Origin: Virgisporangium aurantiacum
Lineage (GTDB): Bacteria > Actinomycetota > Actinomycetes > Mycobacteriales > Micromonosporaceae
Length of the DNA stretch: 64,000 nt
Assembly: GCF_016863635.1 (NCBI RefSeq)
Contig: NZ_BOPG01000078.1
Span: 1 to 64,000 of the forward strand
Reading direction: 5' to 3'
The stretch's first letter is position 1, and the number at the start of each line of letters is the position of its first letter. Below, piece after piece: positions 25,455-37,000 of this stretch. The position numbers and the translations under genes were made by a program. The notes under the pieces are model-generated. The model was not told the DNA's origin. It searched no databases and saw only the letters and a list, made by a program, of their open reading frames with translations.

Positions 25455-27035
25455 TCACTGTCCTCCGTGTGAAGCGATCGGGTCGGCGGCGGTGAAGGGA
25501 TTGCCGCGGGCGTCGAACCCGGGCGCGATGGACAGCGGGCGGCGGTGTTCCCGCGCGGACGGCTGTTCGAGGGCCAGCCGCAGCCGCGTGATCAGGCGTT
25601 CGTCGAGCCCGGAACGGCCGTCCTGCCGATCGGTGCGGTCACGCAGCAGCACGCGGACCGGCGCGCCGTCGTCGGCGGCATGGGTGGGCCGGTCGACGGC
25701 GAGCACCACGAACCGGCTGCCCGGGCCGAACAGCACCGACGTCGGTCGCTCCGGGCTCAGGCTGCCGAGCCGGTGGGCGCTGACCGACCAGATCACGTAC
25801 TCGACGGGAACGCCGTCGGGAACCGTCCGGACCAGGTCGGCGTCGAGGAAACCGGGCTCGACCAGTTCGTCGCCGGGCCGGCCGATGAGGTCCGTGTCGC
25901 CGGACGCGAACACCGGGCCGAAGACGGCGGGCAGTCGGCCCAGGCCGGCGGCCGCGCCGCGGGCGAGCAGGAGCTCCCGGTCGGTGCCGGTCCCGGTGCG
26001 CAGCGCGGCGTTGACCGCGTCACGGTCGTCGACGTCGTACGCCCGCAGCGCGACCAGGTCGGTGACCAGGTCGGTGGAAGGCCGGCCGGCGTGCAGCCCG
26101 GGTTCCTCGGCGATCGTGCGGCCGACCGCGCGGGCGTGGGTGTCGTAGCGTTGCCGGATCGCCCGGCGCAGGAGGGTCCGTTCGTCGGTTCCCCAGTGCG
26201 CGGCGGCGATCCAGACCGGGCGGGTCGGCTGGTCGGTCGTCTCCGGCGGTGGCGGGCCGGGCTCGGGATCCGTTCCGACCTGACCGGCGGGCGCGCAGCC
26301 GTCCTCCGCACGCACCGGGTCGATCGCACCGGGTCCGGTACCGGGGGACGGCGGCGGTGGCGGTGTCTCGACGCCGGTCCAGCGACGGGTCCAGCGGGCG
26401 GCGTCGAGGGCATGCGCGTGCACCCCGTTCAGCCTCGTCACCGTGACCGGATGCGGCTCGTGGTCCGCCCGGGCAGCGAGGACGACCGCGGCCCGGCCGC
26501 GAGCGGGCTCGGCCGGCGGGGGCGGCGGGGCCGGCGGGGCCGGGGGCGGCGGGGTCGGAATCGCCGGATCGACCGGGTGAGCGGACGTGGTCGGGCCGGC
26601 GGTGGGAAAGTCGCCGCCGACGCCCACGACGCCGCGGGCCGGCGCCCACCACTGGATCTCGCCCGGCGTGGTCAGCTTGTCGCCGACAAGGACGACCGGG
26701 CCGTCGGACGCCGTCACCAGCACGCCCAGCGCGTCGGCCAGCGCTCCGTACAACAGATCGGCGGCGGGCCCGGCCGGGATCGGGCCGTGCGGCACGACCA
26801 GCACCGGATCGTCACGCCCGGCATCCGCACCGGCGCTGGCGCGCACCGCCGCGACGGCCCGGGCCACCACGGACGGCGGCGTGAGCCGGCCGTCGACGCG
26901 GAACCCCCCGGCATCGACGTTGATCTCCACGACGAACGCACCGGGCACCGGGTCTCCGGTCAGGACCGGCTCGGCCAGGAAGCTCCACCCGGCCGGGAGC
27001 CGGGTACCGACCATGTCGGTTCGGGTATCCAGCAC
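25455..27035 (-). CDS. Uncharacterised protein with a degenerate ADP-ribosyltransferase-like C-terminus
   Basis: 526 residues from GTG 27035 with GTGGAGGAAC upstream. Residues 1-150 are an alpha/beta domain (AGWSFLAEPVLTG, VVLVGDKLTTPGEIQWW); then a Pro-rich linker (about 160-260); then a helical part (WGTDERTLLRRAIRQRYDTHAR). The region from about 390 (GPVFASG, GRPGDELVEPGFLDADLV, VEYVIWSVSAHRLGSL, SVLFGPGSRFVVLAVD) follows the strand order of ART toxins. The catalytic Arg, STS and ExE positions are not conserved, so it is probably an inactive ART fold (inference, moderate). It is coupled to the AAA gene. I do not recognise an experimentally studied homologue. Confidence 0.6.
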   Translation of the reverse strand: MLDTRTDMVGTRLPAGWSFLAEPVLTGDPVPGAFVVEINVDAGGFRVDGRLTPPSVVARAVAAVRASAGADAGRDDPVLVVPHGPIPAGPAADLLYGALADALGVLVTASDGPVVLVGDKLTTPGEIQWWAPARGVVGVGGDFPTAGPTTSAHPVDPAIPTPPPPAPPAPPPPPAEPARGRAAVVLAARADHEPHPVTVTRLNGVHAHALDAARWTRRWTGVETPPPPPSPGTGPGAIDPVRAEDGCAPAGQVGTDPEPGPPPPETTDQPTRPVWIAAAHWGTDERTLLRRAIRQRYDTHARAVGRTIAEEPGLHAGRPSTDLVTDLVALRAYDVDDRDAVNAALRTGTGTDRELLLARGAAAGLGRLPAVFGPVFASGDTDLIGRPGDELVEPGFLDADLVRTVPDGVPVEYVIWSVSAHRLGSLSPERPTSVLFGPGSRFVVLAVDRPTHAADDGAPVRVLLRDRTDRQDGRSGLDERLITRLRLALEQPSAREHRRPLSIAPGFDARGNPFTAADPIASHGGQ

Positions 27036-27098
27036 CGTTCCTCCACTCCGCGACGCCACTCGGCTGGCCCTGTTACAACGGATGGACCGGTGCGGAGT

Positions 27099-27983
27099 TC
27101 ACGACGAGACGGCAATGACCGCCCGGCGCACCGTGATGTCGTCGACGTCGGGTGCGTGGGTGCCGGCGAGCTGGATGTGCTCGGCCAGGTCAACGTCCAC
27201 AGTGGACTGCGAGTCCGACCAGACCCAGGTGCCGTCGGTGCGGATCATCGGTGGCCCGGCCGGGTCCGGCCAGGGGCCGTGGTGGTCGGGGTCGAGGAGC
27301 ACGGGGACGCCGCTGTGCAGGTACGCCCGCTCGGTCGGCGTGGGCGGTGCTGCACCGGCCCCGGCGATGCGCAACGGCCGTGCCGGTTGGCGGGTCCACA
27401 GCAGCGCCCCACGATCGAGCGCCATCCGCTGGTGCACCGGAAGCTCGGACTCGCCGCGGTAGACCCGGATCAGCGGGTCGGGCCCGGCGACGTTGGCCTG
27501 CATCCAGGCGGCAACGGTCGGCGGGTGGTCGTCCGGCGCGTCGTCGACGAGCCGGACGAGGTAGCCGCGCGTGCCGTCGACGCCGGCCCGCGTGGCGCCG
27601 GCCGGGAACCGCCACGACCGCCACAGCGCGACCGCGTCCGGGACAAACCGGACCAACTCGATCGCGCCGCGGTCGACGGCGTCCGGCCCGGCGCCCGCCG
27701 GGTGGTCGCCGGTCAGGTCCAGCGCGCCGAACGGGCCGTCGGCGGGCCACCGCGGTCCGGTCGACGCGAGCACGATGGCGGGCACGGTGGCCGGCCGCCC
27801 GCCGTCCGTGGGCGGGACCACGCCGGCCGACATCGCGGCGAACGCCACCGCCGAGGCGACATCGGCGTGCAGCCCGGCGGCGAGCCAGGAGCGGGTTGCG
27901 GTGACGACGTCGTCGGCGAGCGCGGAGTCGGCCCACAGCAGCAGGCGGTGCAGTGCGTGCGGGTCCTCGGTGGCGGTGGTCAC
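27099..27983 (-). CDS. Uncharacterised actinobacterial protein of the giant-protein operon
   Basis: 294 residues from GTG 27983, chosen for GGAAGGA six bases upstream. It starts 17 bp after the giant gene's stop and ends 63 bp before the 526-residue gene. The N-terminal part is helical (HALHRLLLWADSALADDVV); the middle is acidic and Pro/Ala-rich with YLVRLVDDAPDDHPP. The C-terminus has a distinctive VPVLLDPDHHGPWPDP and PMIRTDGTWVWSDS signature. I have only a vague sense of having met this TDGTWVW signature in other uncharacterised actinobacterial proteins. No signal peptide or membrane segment. Function unknown; position suggests a chaperone or partner of the giant protein or its AAA protein. 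Confidence 0.6.
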   Translation of the reverse strand: MTTATEDPHALHRLLLWADSALADDVVTATRSWLAAGLHADVASAVAFAAMSAGVVPPTDGGRPATVPAIVLASTGPRWPADGPFGALDLTGDHPAGAGPDAVDRGAIELVRFVPDAVALWRSWRFPAGATRAGVDGTRGYLVRLVDDAPDDHPPTVAAWMQANVAGPDPLIRVYRGESELPVHQRMALDRGALLWTRQPARPLRIAGAGAAPPTPTERAYLHSGVPVLLDPDHHGPWPDPAGPPMIRTDGTWVWSDSQSTVDVDLAEHIQLAGTHAPDVDDITVRRAVIAVSS

Positions 27984-28000
27984 GGCGCATCCTTCCCGGG

Positions 28001-31000
28001 TCAGCCGAGGTACGTACGGATCTGTTGTTCCACGGCCACGGCGTCTCCCCCGCCGATCAGAATGAGGGCCACCTGTCGCTCGAGTTCGTCGCGTTCGTCG
28101 GCGGGCAGGTCGAAGCCGGTGTGGCGGATCACGAGTTCGGCCGCGAGCCGCCATTGCGCCGGATGTTGCACTCGGCTCCGCACCTCGGCCCGCGCCTGCG
28201 CCACGTTCCTGCTCAGGCGCAGGATGTTGTACACGCTGAGTTCCAGCGCCGCCCGCTCGGGCGCCGGATAGGTCGGTGCGACCTCCTGGTTGACGATGTC
28301 CACGGCCGTCTGCCGCGTGGCCCGGTCCTCCTGGGTCGACGGCCGGCCCTGCGGCGCCTGCGGCCGGGGCACGGCTACCTGCTGCGCCGGCCCGGCGCCG
28401 GTGATCAGCGGCCGGTAACGCCCACCGACCCGCACCAACCGCAGCGGCGACGGTTGCACGGGACCGCTGGGCGCCCAGTGCCCGGCGGTGTCGAGCGTCC
28501 GGACGTGCCGGTTCAGCATCAGCGGAGCGATCGCGATGAGCCGGTCGAGCATCGGGCCGCGGGGCGGGATCTCGTCGTCGAGGGCGGCCAGGAAGTCGGC
28601 GTACTGGTAGGAGTGCCGGTTCGGGGTGATCCGGGCGGCGAACGGGATCGCCCGGGCCGGGTCGCGCAGGATCCCGGCCAGTTCCCGACGCACGTCGCGA
28701 GGGGTCCGCGGGGGCTGCGGGGGGTTCGCCGCCAATGCTTCGGACGCTGCGTAGGCGGCGAACCAGGAGTCGTCGCCGAGGGTGTACCAGGAGTCCGGCT
28801 GTGGCGGCACGCCGCCGGGTCGGAGGTTGCGCCGCTGCATCTCCCGGTTCTGTTGCGGCGTGGTGGTCGGCAGCGGCACCGGCGGTCCCGGCGTGAACGC
28901 GGGCGGGTTGCGGCGTTCGTCGACGGCGTCTCGGACAGCCGTGTGGAATGGTCCCCGGTCGGCCGCCAGCCGCACCAGATGGTCACGGGTGAACCGTTCG
29001 GCGATGACGTCGTCGCGGACGCCGTCCCGGATGGCGCCCAGGAGTGCGTAGTGCCGCCCGACCGCGTCGCCCGTGCCCAGCTCGAAATGCCGGCCGGTCG
29101 GCTCGATGTACGTGGTCACCAGCGCCGGCCCGCCGCGGCGGCGGCGCTGCGGGGGTGCCTCGACGTACACGTGAATGCCCAACCGGCGGGCCACCTGCCG
29201 ACCCACCTCGACCGGGTCGAGACCGATCACCTCCGCCGTCGGCGGGAGGGTCAGCGGACCGACGAGTCGGGGCCGGCCGGTGGCCGGGTCGATCGGCTGC
29301 TGGCTCTGGTGCCACTCGTTGACTTCGTTGATGAGGTGGGTGGTCCGGTCGATGCGAACGGCCGGGTCGCGCCGGCCGACCGGGTGGTACCGCCGCTCCA
29401 CGGCGTCGAGCCTCGCCTGGCCGAGGTGGCCGCGGGCCCAGTCCCTGATGGCGTCCTCCAGTTCCCGCGTCCGCTCCGCCTCGTCGGCGCGCAGGAACAG
29501 CACGTTGCGCCGGTCGACCCGGTTGTGGACCCGCCGCGCGATCTCCGCCGCCGCCCGCCGGGCCGTCGCATCGGGGTGGACGACCCCGGGCGCGTCGGGG
29601 TCGCGGGCCAGCCTCGCGAGCTCGGTGGTCAACGAGACCTGCGGCGTCGTCTGCCGGTCCAGCGGCGGACGCGTCGCCGGTGGCAGCGGGTTGTCGACGG
29701 CGTCGCGGGCCTGCTCCTCGGCGAGCTGCTGCCGTAGCTCCTCGACCTGGCCGGTGAACATCTGCACGTACACGTCGCCGCTGAAGGACCGGCTGGTGTA
29801 CTCACCGGGAACCCGGGTCGGCTGGAGGATGCCCCAGCCGTGCTTCGTCACGGTCGCGGTCAGCTGGAACGTGCCGGTCAGCCGGACCAGAACACTGTCG
29901 CCGAGCTGTTTGCCATGCTGTTCCCGGCGGTATGCCTCCGCGGCCGTGTCGCCGATCGTCTCCGTCGCCTCCCGGACGCTGTCCAGGACGCCGTCGTAGT
30001 TGTGCGCGGCGCTGGTGGCATTGGGGTGCGCCGGGTCCAGGTCGGCGACCCGGGCGGGGACGCCGAAGCTACCGGAGACCGCGGGGTTGGGTTGCTCGTT
30101 GGTGAGGCTCGACGAGGCGGCCCGGTTGGACTTGGCGTAGCGGCCGGTGCCGGCGCCGGTGATCGGCGCGATGACGTCGATGTTGTACAGCGAACCCCGC
30201 ATCCGCACATTGGCCCGGCGCGATGAGTGGCCCGGCTGGAACACGCCGTCGCCGAGTTCGAACCCGTCGGGCCGGATGGCGGCGTTGACGTGTGCCGCCT
30301 GGTGGAACCGGGAGAACAGCGCGTCGACGACCGGACTGTCCCGCAGGTGCGGGCTGCGCCCGAACAGGCGGGCGAGCCAGGGCAGGGCGCGCCGCAGCGG
30401 CGGCCGCGGATCGGCGGCGACCAGCCATGCCGGCGTGCGTGTCGGCAGCACCCGGCGCAACCCCGGGAAGCGTTCGGTCAGCGACCGGCTGGCCAGGGCA
30501 TTGTTCAGCATGTCCCGGGCCGCCTGCACGCCATCGTCGAGGAACGTCGCGCTGACGTAGGCGTCGCCGGGCAGCGCCGGGATCGCCGCCAGGTCGGGCC
30601 GCTCTCGTGGGCCGTGGAACGGCTGCGTCTCGGCGATGCCCTTGGGCATCTTCAGCGTGATCGTGCCCGCGGTGTTACCGGTACTGGTCTGCGGCTTCGG
30701 CGCACCGATCGGAACCGTCTGCCGGAACCAGGCCAGCGTGTTGTTGATCGGCCTGCCGGCCGTCGAGCGCCGGGAGACGGTCACGTCCAGGCGGACGTCG
30801 GTCGTGGCCGGGTAGTAGCCGGACCAGTCGTACGCGGTCTGCTCGGCGGTCATCTGCTCCGACTGGTTAGTCGCGCGGGTGCGTCCCTCCGCCGCACGCA
30901 CACCCACCGACTGGACCGGATTCGGACGCCGCTCGTTGTGGAAGTACTCCTGCTCCTCCGGGGTGGGGTTGTCCGGCGGCGTGCGGCCGTCGGTGTCCTC

Positions 31001-34000
31001 CTGCATGCGCAGGCCGACCCCGGCCGAGCGGCTGTGTACGACGGACTCCGACTCGGTCCGCTCGACGTACTGGTGGCCGTAGTTCTCGTTGCCGCTCTCG
31101 GGGACGAAGTCGCCGAACGTCAGTCCGGGGGTCAGCGACATCCGGAGCTTGACTTCGAGGATCTCGTTGACGCCCCACAGCACGGGGTTGGTCAGGTAGA
31201 GCGTCATGCCTTCGGTGTGCAGCATCTGTTCGGCCATCGGCTGCACCCGGTCGGCGGCGAGGGCCGCCTGCAGCCCGTCGATGCCGCCCTGGACCTGCCC
31301 GACGACCGCGTTCGGGTCGGCGCCCGGCAACGACACGTACACCCGCGACGTCCCGTCGGTCCAGTTCCCGTGCTCGCGGCCGAGCAGTCCCGGTTCCGCG
31401 TCGTCGATCGCCCGGCGCACGAGGTCGTAGACGTCGGTGGTGAGGTTCAGCTCCTTGATTCCCGCGTGACCGAGCGACTGGGAACCGTTCTCGGCCAGGT
31501 ACGGCGGGGTCCACATCGCCCGGGTCAGCGCGTCGTCGGCGCGGGCCAGCAGGACGGCCGCCTGCTGGTTGGCGGCATCGGCCCGGAACGCCTGCACGAA
31601 GTCGCCGACAAACCCGGGGGCGATCGGCAGGCCGTCGAACCGGTACCGGTCGGCCAGGACGCGGGCGTACCGGTACAGCGCCGGCTGTTGCGGCGCCGGC
31701 TGCGGTGCGACGGGAGCCGGCGGTGCCGGCTGGTCCAGGTTGTTCTTCCAGCGGGTCAGGATCTTCGCGGCGAGGGTGTTGTCGAGGTGGAGCGTGCCCG
31801 CGGTGTACCGCTGCATCACGTCGTGGAGTTGCTCGTCGCTCAACGGAAGCCGATCGTCGGCGTAGTGCGCCAGCGCGTCGGGCTCCGACAGCACGTAGAT
31901 CATCGTGCGGTCGGGGAGCGTTCCGTTCCCCCGCGTGATCGTGCGCCACCACAGCTTGGCGTTGTACTCGACCGCGCCGAGAAGGGTCAGGTCGACCGTG
32001 GTCCGGAAGGCGTACGCCCGCTGGAAGTTCAGCTCCAGCAGTTCCCGCCCACCGGTGGTCTTCAGGGTACGGCTGGTGGACGTGCCGATCCGGATGTTGG
32101 GCGCCTGCGTGCCGGTGAGGTCGGAGACGTGCGTCGCCGGCGGGTCACCGCCCTGCCCGAGGTCGGCCGCGAACGCGATCCCGCGGCTGCGGGTGGCCGT
32201 CTGCCCGGCCTGGGTCAGGCCGAGCTGGATGAGGCCGAGGACGTACTTGTCGGTGGTGGTGCCGACAAAGGTCGACCTGCCCAGCCGGCCACCGACCGAC
32301 ATGGCCCCGAACCGGTCCCGGCGCAACCGCGCCTTGAACAGCGAGTCGGTGCTGTACCGGTTCTCGATGATCTCCCGCAGGTGTGCCAGCAGACTGGTGT
32401 GGCTCACGAATGTGTTGATCTCGTCGTCGCCGGACTCGCCGGGCGCACCGAAGTTGGGCATCAGCCGGCGCATCAACTCCGTGGCACCCTGGGACTCCAG
32501 GTGCAGGACGGCCGCCTGGCGCAGGACGCTGGGGTGGGTCAGGCCCGGGGTCGACGGGAGCTGTCGTACCGGCAGTGCCGGCTGCGGCTGCGCCGGCGCC
32601 GGCTGTTGCACCGCCGCCGGCTGCTGCACCGCTGCTTGTTGTCCGGCGACCGCTGGTTGGGTTCCGGGCGGCGGCGCCGGTACGTTCGGATCGGTGTCCA
32701 CCACGTCGAAGTGCGGCACCATGTGGACAGTCGCGTCGGCTCGCATCCCACCGGTCCGCAGCATTTCGCGGGCCGCGGTGAACCAGCGGCGGAACGACAA
32801 CCGGCTCCGGCTGGAGTACTCGACCGTCACCTCGAAGTCGCTGGGCAGGCGGAACTCCGCCAGCTCGCCGGGGTACTCCAGCAGCTTGGGCATGTTGACC
32901 ACATTGTTGACCGAGTTGGACGCCTCGGCACTGATGTCGACCTCGGGGCCGAATCCGACCGTCTTCAACCGTGGCGTCGCCTTCGGGCTGAACCGCAGCC
33001 GGAATCCGCCCGCCAGCTTGCGGCCACCGCCGGTCGAGTATCCGGTCGAGTTCAGTCCCATGGCCAGGTTCACGATCTGGTGCTCGTTGGTGTACCGGCC
33101 GGGGGTCGGTCCGTGCCTCCCGCCGCCCGGCGTCGCCCTGATCGTGACGCGAGCCGTGTCCAGGTACCACCATGACAACGGCCCGCCGTGCCGGATCCGT
33201 AGCGTGACCGGCAGCCCGTCCTGATGGATCTGGTTGTAGTTGGAGTCCAGGCCCGACGCCGAGATCGCCTTGTACAGCAGGGCACGGTTGGCCACCTGGC
33301 TGTCGGTCTTCGCGCTGTACCGGAAGACCGAGGTGCGTTGGAACGGCCGGTCCATGCGCTGCGGCAGGAAACCCTGTAGCTGCAGGCTCTGCACGACACC
33401 TTGGCGCAGGTCGTTGACGATGAAGCGCTCGACCTTCACCAGGGCCTGGCCGACGCCGCGACCGTTCTTGGCGTACTCGGGCAGCATCGGCGCGGGCCGC
33501 GGCGCGGCCGGCGGTGCCGCCGGGGCCGGTGGTGGCGGAGGCCGGTTCGGTACCTCGAAGCCGTGCAGCCCGGCATCGGCGGTGGGCAGCCGCAGCAGGG
33601 TGCGACCGGCCACCGGGGCGGACGTCGCCTCGCGCAGCGGGTGCACCAGCCGGCGCGGGAGGATCGGCCGCCGATCCGCCGCGCCACGCCCGCGCCCGTT
33701 GCGGCGCAACAGGTTGCGCGACGGGCGGGCGGTGACGGTGACGGTGTGCTCCAGCTCGGCGTCGTACCCCGTGGTCGGCCCCGAGTACCGGGACGCCATC
33801 ACCCACAGCCCGGTACGCCCGGCGCTGGTGGTGTCCTTGTTGAACCAGCTGAACCTGACGTATGGCAGGCGCGCCGTGAGGGAGGTCGGCTTGGGGGCGA
33901 ACTGGAGCTCCAGTCCGGTCTCGACGGTCGTTTCCTGGTTGAGAGTGTGCGACGTATTCATGCCGGCGATCGCGGTGCGGACCATCTCGATGTGGGCCTT

Positions 34001-37000
34001 GTTGGCCGTGACACCGACCCGGCCCGCGGAGCGCCGTCTACTGTGGACATTCACCTGGGCGATGAAGCGGCCCCGGTGGCTGAGCATGAACTCGTACCCG
34101 TCGAGGTCGTTGACCGCCTTGTCGAGATGCGTGTCGAGGTTCCACAACAGGTGGAGGGCCTGGGTCCGCAGCGGGCTGCCCATCCGCACATCGAGCCCCA
34201 CCTGGCGCATCTGGGCCAGCATCGCGTCGCTCAACTCGGCCAGATTGGTCATCCCGGACGAGAAGAACGTCTCGGGGATGGTCCGCTGCAGCCTCGCCCG
34301 TTCGTGCGTGCCGGTCGGCTGGGGCCGGTCGGGAACGGTGACATCGGCGGCGACAGTCTCCTCGGGCGGATCGAGGTACTGGTCCGGGATCCACGTCAGC
34401 AACCGTTCGGTCGAATCGGGCTGACCCTCCACTGTGGACGGTTCGAGGTCGGCCCAGGTGGCATTGGCGACGGTGCGGTGCTTGATCGACCACGTCGCTT
34501 TGGCCGCCACCAGCGTCGCCGGGTCACGGGTGTCCTCGACGTGGCCGGTCTCGGCATCACGCACGGTACCCGTGGTGCGGCTCGAGGCGTTGGCGACGAA
34601 CCGGGCGGTGACGGTGGCCTTGGCCGCCTGCAGCGCGCCCGGGATGCCGAACGAGAAGGTGGCGGCGAGCCGGCCGCGCAGCGAGGTCGTGGGGCCCGAG
34701 CGGCTGTTGCTCTGTGCGCCGACGCTGAACAGGCCCTGGATGACCTCGATCGCCTTTGTCATGCCGGCCTTGCGGGCCCGGCCGGTCGCGTTCGGTTCGG
34801 TCGCGGCCGGCTGGCCCGGCACCTGTTGACCCACGGCCTGTTGACCCGCGGCCGGCTGACCCACGGCCTGCTGGCCGGGAGCCGGCGCGGCCGGCGTCTG
34901 GGTGGTGGGTCCGGTCGGCGGCGGTACCGGCCGGGGCGACGTGGTCGAGTGGCTCGGGTCGACGATCCTCTCCGGGTCGGTCGGGTTCAGCTTGACCAGG
35001 AACTCGACCTCGCCGATGACCATCGGTACCCCGGCGCCGACCAGGTGACGGGAATGGGTCATCAACATTTGGCTCAGGGCGGTCTGGTCGAGCTGCTCGG
35101 CCGGAACCCCGTTGATCGACGCGATCCGCCGGATCTCGGCGGCCGCCGCCGCGATGTGCGGAAGAGTGCCGCGCGGCGAGCCCGCCGCGTACGCCAGCGG
35201 ATCCAGCGCGATCGGCACGGTGACGACCGGCGGGTTGGGGCCGGGCGGGTTCGGACCGGGCGGGTTCGGACCGGGCGCGGGCTGGTTCGTGGGGGGAACC
35301 CAGGCCGTGAACTCGGGGACAGCGGGGTTGACCGGATGGACCTCCCGGATCAGTCGCATCGGCGGCCCACCGGCGTGCTCCCACGCCAGCGTCGGGTTGG
35401 CACCCGGTGACGTGGTGACTATCGCGCGGTTCAGCGTGTACCCGGCCAGCCGGAGCAGATGCGGTCCGGCCACGCTCTGGGGGCGTCGCCCCGCGAGTGC
35501 CTGGTCGAACCACCGCCGCACATCGTCGTCGGTGGCGTTCGCGACGAGCAGGGGCATCAGCGGACGAGCGAGGTCGGCGGGAATGTGCTGGCTGATCGCT
35601 GCCCGCATTTGGTTGATCAGCTCGCCGCGCACGGTCGCCAGCCGGGTGGCGTCGAGTCGGGCGGCCGGATTCGGCGGCGGTCCGGCCGCACGGGTCTCGT
35701 GGGCCAGCGACAGCTCGCGCCTGGCCTGAGTGGTCCATCCACCGAGACCGGCGACCGCGGCGGGATCGCTCATGATGATGGCGTTGAACAGGTCCCAGGC
35801 CCCGGCGCCGGCGAGCGGGAGCCGGTCGGCCGGGTTCATCGGTGCGGCGAGCCAGGCGGCTCGGGTTTCCTGGTCGACACGTCGCGGCGCGTCCGGCCGC
35901 GGTGCCGCGGGCGACTCGAGGGTCCATCCGGTGCTGCGGACCCGGACGACCACGTCGCGCCGACGCTCGCGGAAGCGCACGTATGCGCCCGTCGGGTTCG
36001 GAACATCCCCGGGAATCCGCCGGCCGCGGCTGGTCTCGACGAACCGGACCTGTACGTCGACACCGCGCAGGAGCCTCCACACCTCGGCTTCGAGCTGCCG
36101 TCGCACCTGCCAGGCACGCTCGCCCCCGGTCGCAATCGCCGACTGCAGTCGGCCGAGCGTGCCGTTGCCGCCGCCTTCGATCTCCACTTCGATCGGGCTG
36201 CCGTCGGACGCGATGTCACGGTGGGCCCGGATCGCGCTGGCGACCGACTGGGCCACGTTCGCGATCCGCACATCGTCGGGCCGGATCCGGTGCTGTCGCC
36301 ACTGGAACGAAATCACGTCCGGTGCGGCGGTCAGCCGTATCGGAGGCGACGCGAGGGGAAGCGGGGGCGGAGGCTGCGCCGGCGCAGCAGGCGCCGGTGG
36401 CGGAACTGCCATCCGTAGGGTCGGCGGCGGTGGTGGAGGCGGAGGCGGAGGCGGGACTGTTGTCTGCTGCGGCGGCGGCGGAGGTGGCGGCGGAGGTGGC
36501 GGCGGAGGCGGAGGAACGGGATGAAATGGCGGCGGCGGTAGTAGGGACAGATGGGTCGGCGGCGCCGACGACGAGCTCGCCACCGGTAGTTGCGGAGTGC
36601 CGGTATGGCCCTCGGCGGTGGTCGGTGGAACGACGACGTCGTAGCGCACGCGCGGTCCGCCCGTCGTACCGCCTGCGACCTGACGTGGAGCCAGATGTAC
36701 CGCCGCGCCGTCGCCGTCGGCACGGATCAGGTGCGAGACGTCGGGGGCGGTCGTCACCCGCACCGGGCGGCCGGTGATCTCGCCGAGCAACCACGGCAGC
36801 GCGCCGTGCGGATCGGTGGTGTCGGAGCGTCCGTCGATGACGGTGCGCGCCCACTGGCGTACGCCCCGGGCGTCGCGGCGGAGGCCGGCGGCGGTCAGTT
36901 CCTCCCGTGGCACCAGGGTGCCGATGCGCTGCCAGACCGGGTCTCCGAGCGCGTTGAGCCGGTTGAGCAGGTACTGCTCGAAGGCCTGCGTGGCCAACGT

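Noticed and set aside
22258..26148. 1296-residue plus-strand frame opposite the beta-helix/AAA gene
   Set aside because: It runs across two minus-strand genes with recognisable domains; its composition is typical of GC-rich antisense frames.
30227..33175. 982-residue plus-strand frame inside the giant gene
   Set aside because: No ribosome site or domain. The minus-strand frame is continuous over 11.5 kb and carries clear motifs.
36420..36540. Polyproline run in the giant protein as a sequencing artefact
   Set aside because: The reading frame stays open on both sides and the homologous modules before and after remain in the same frame.
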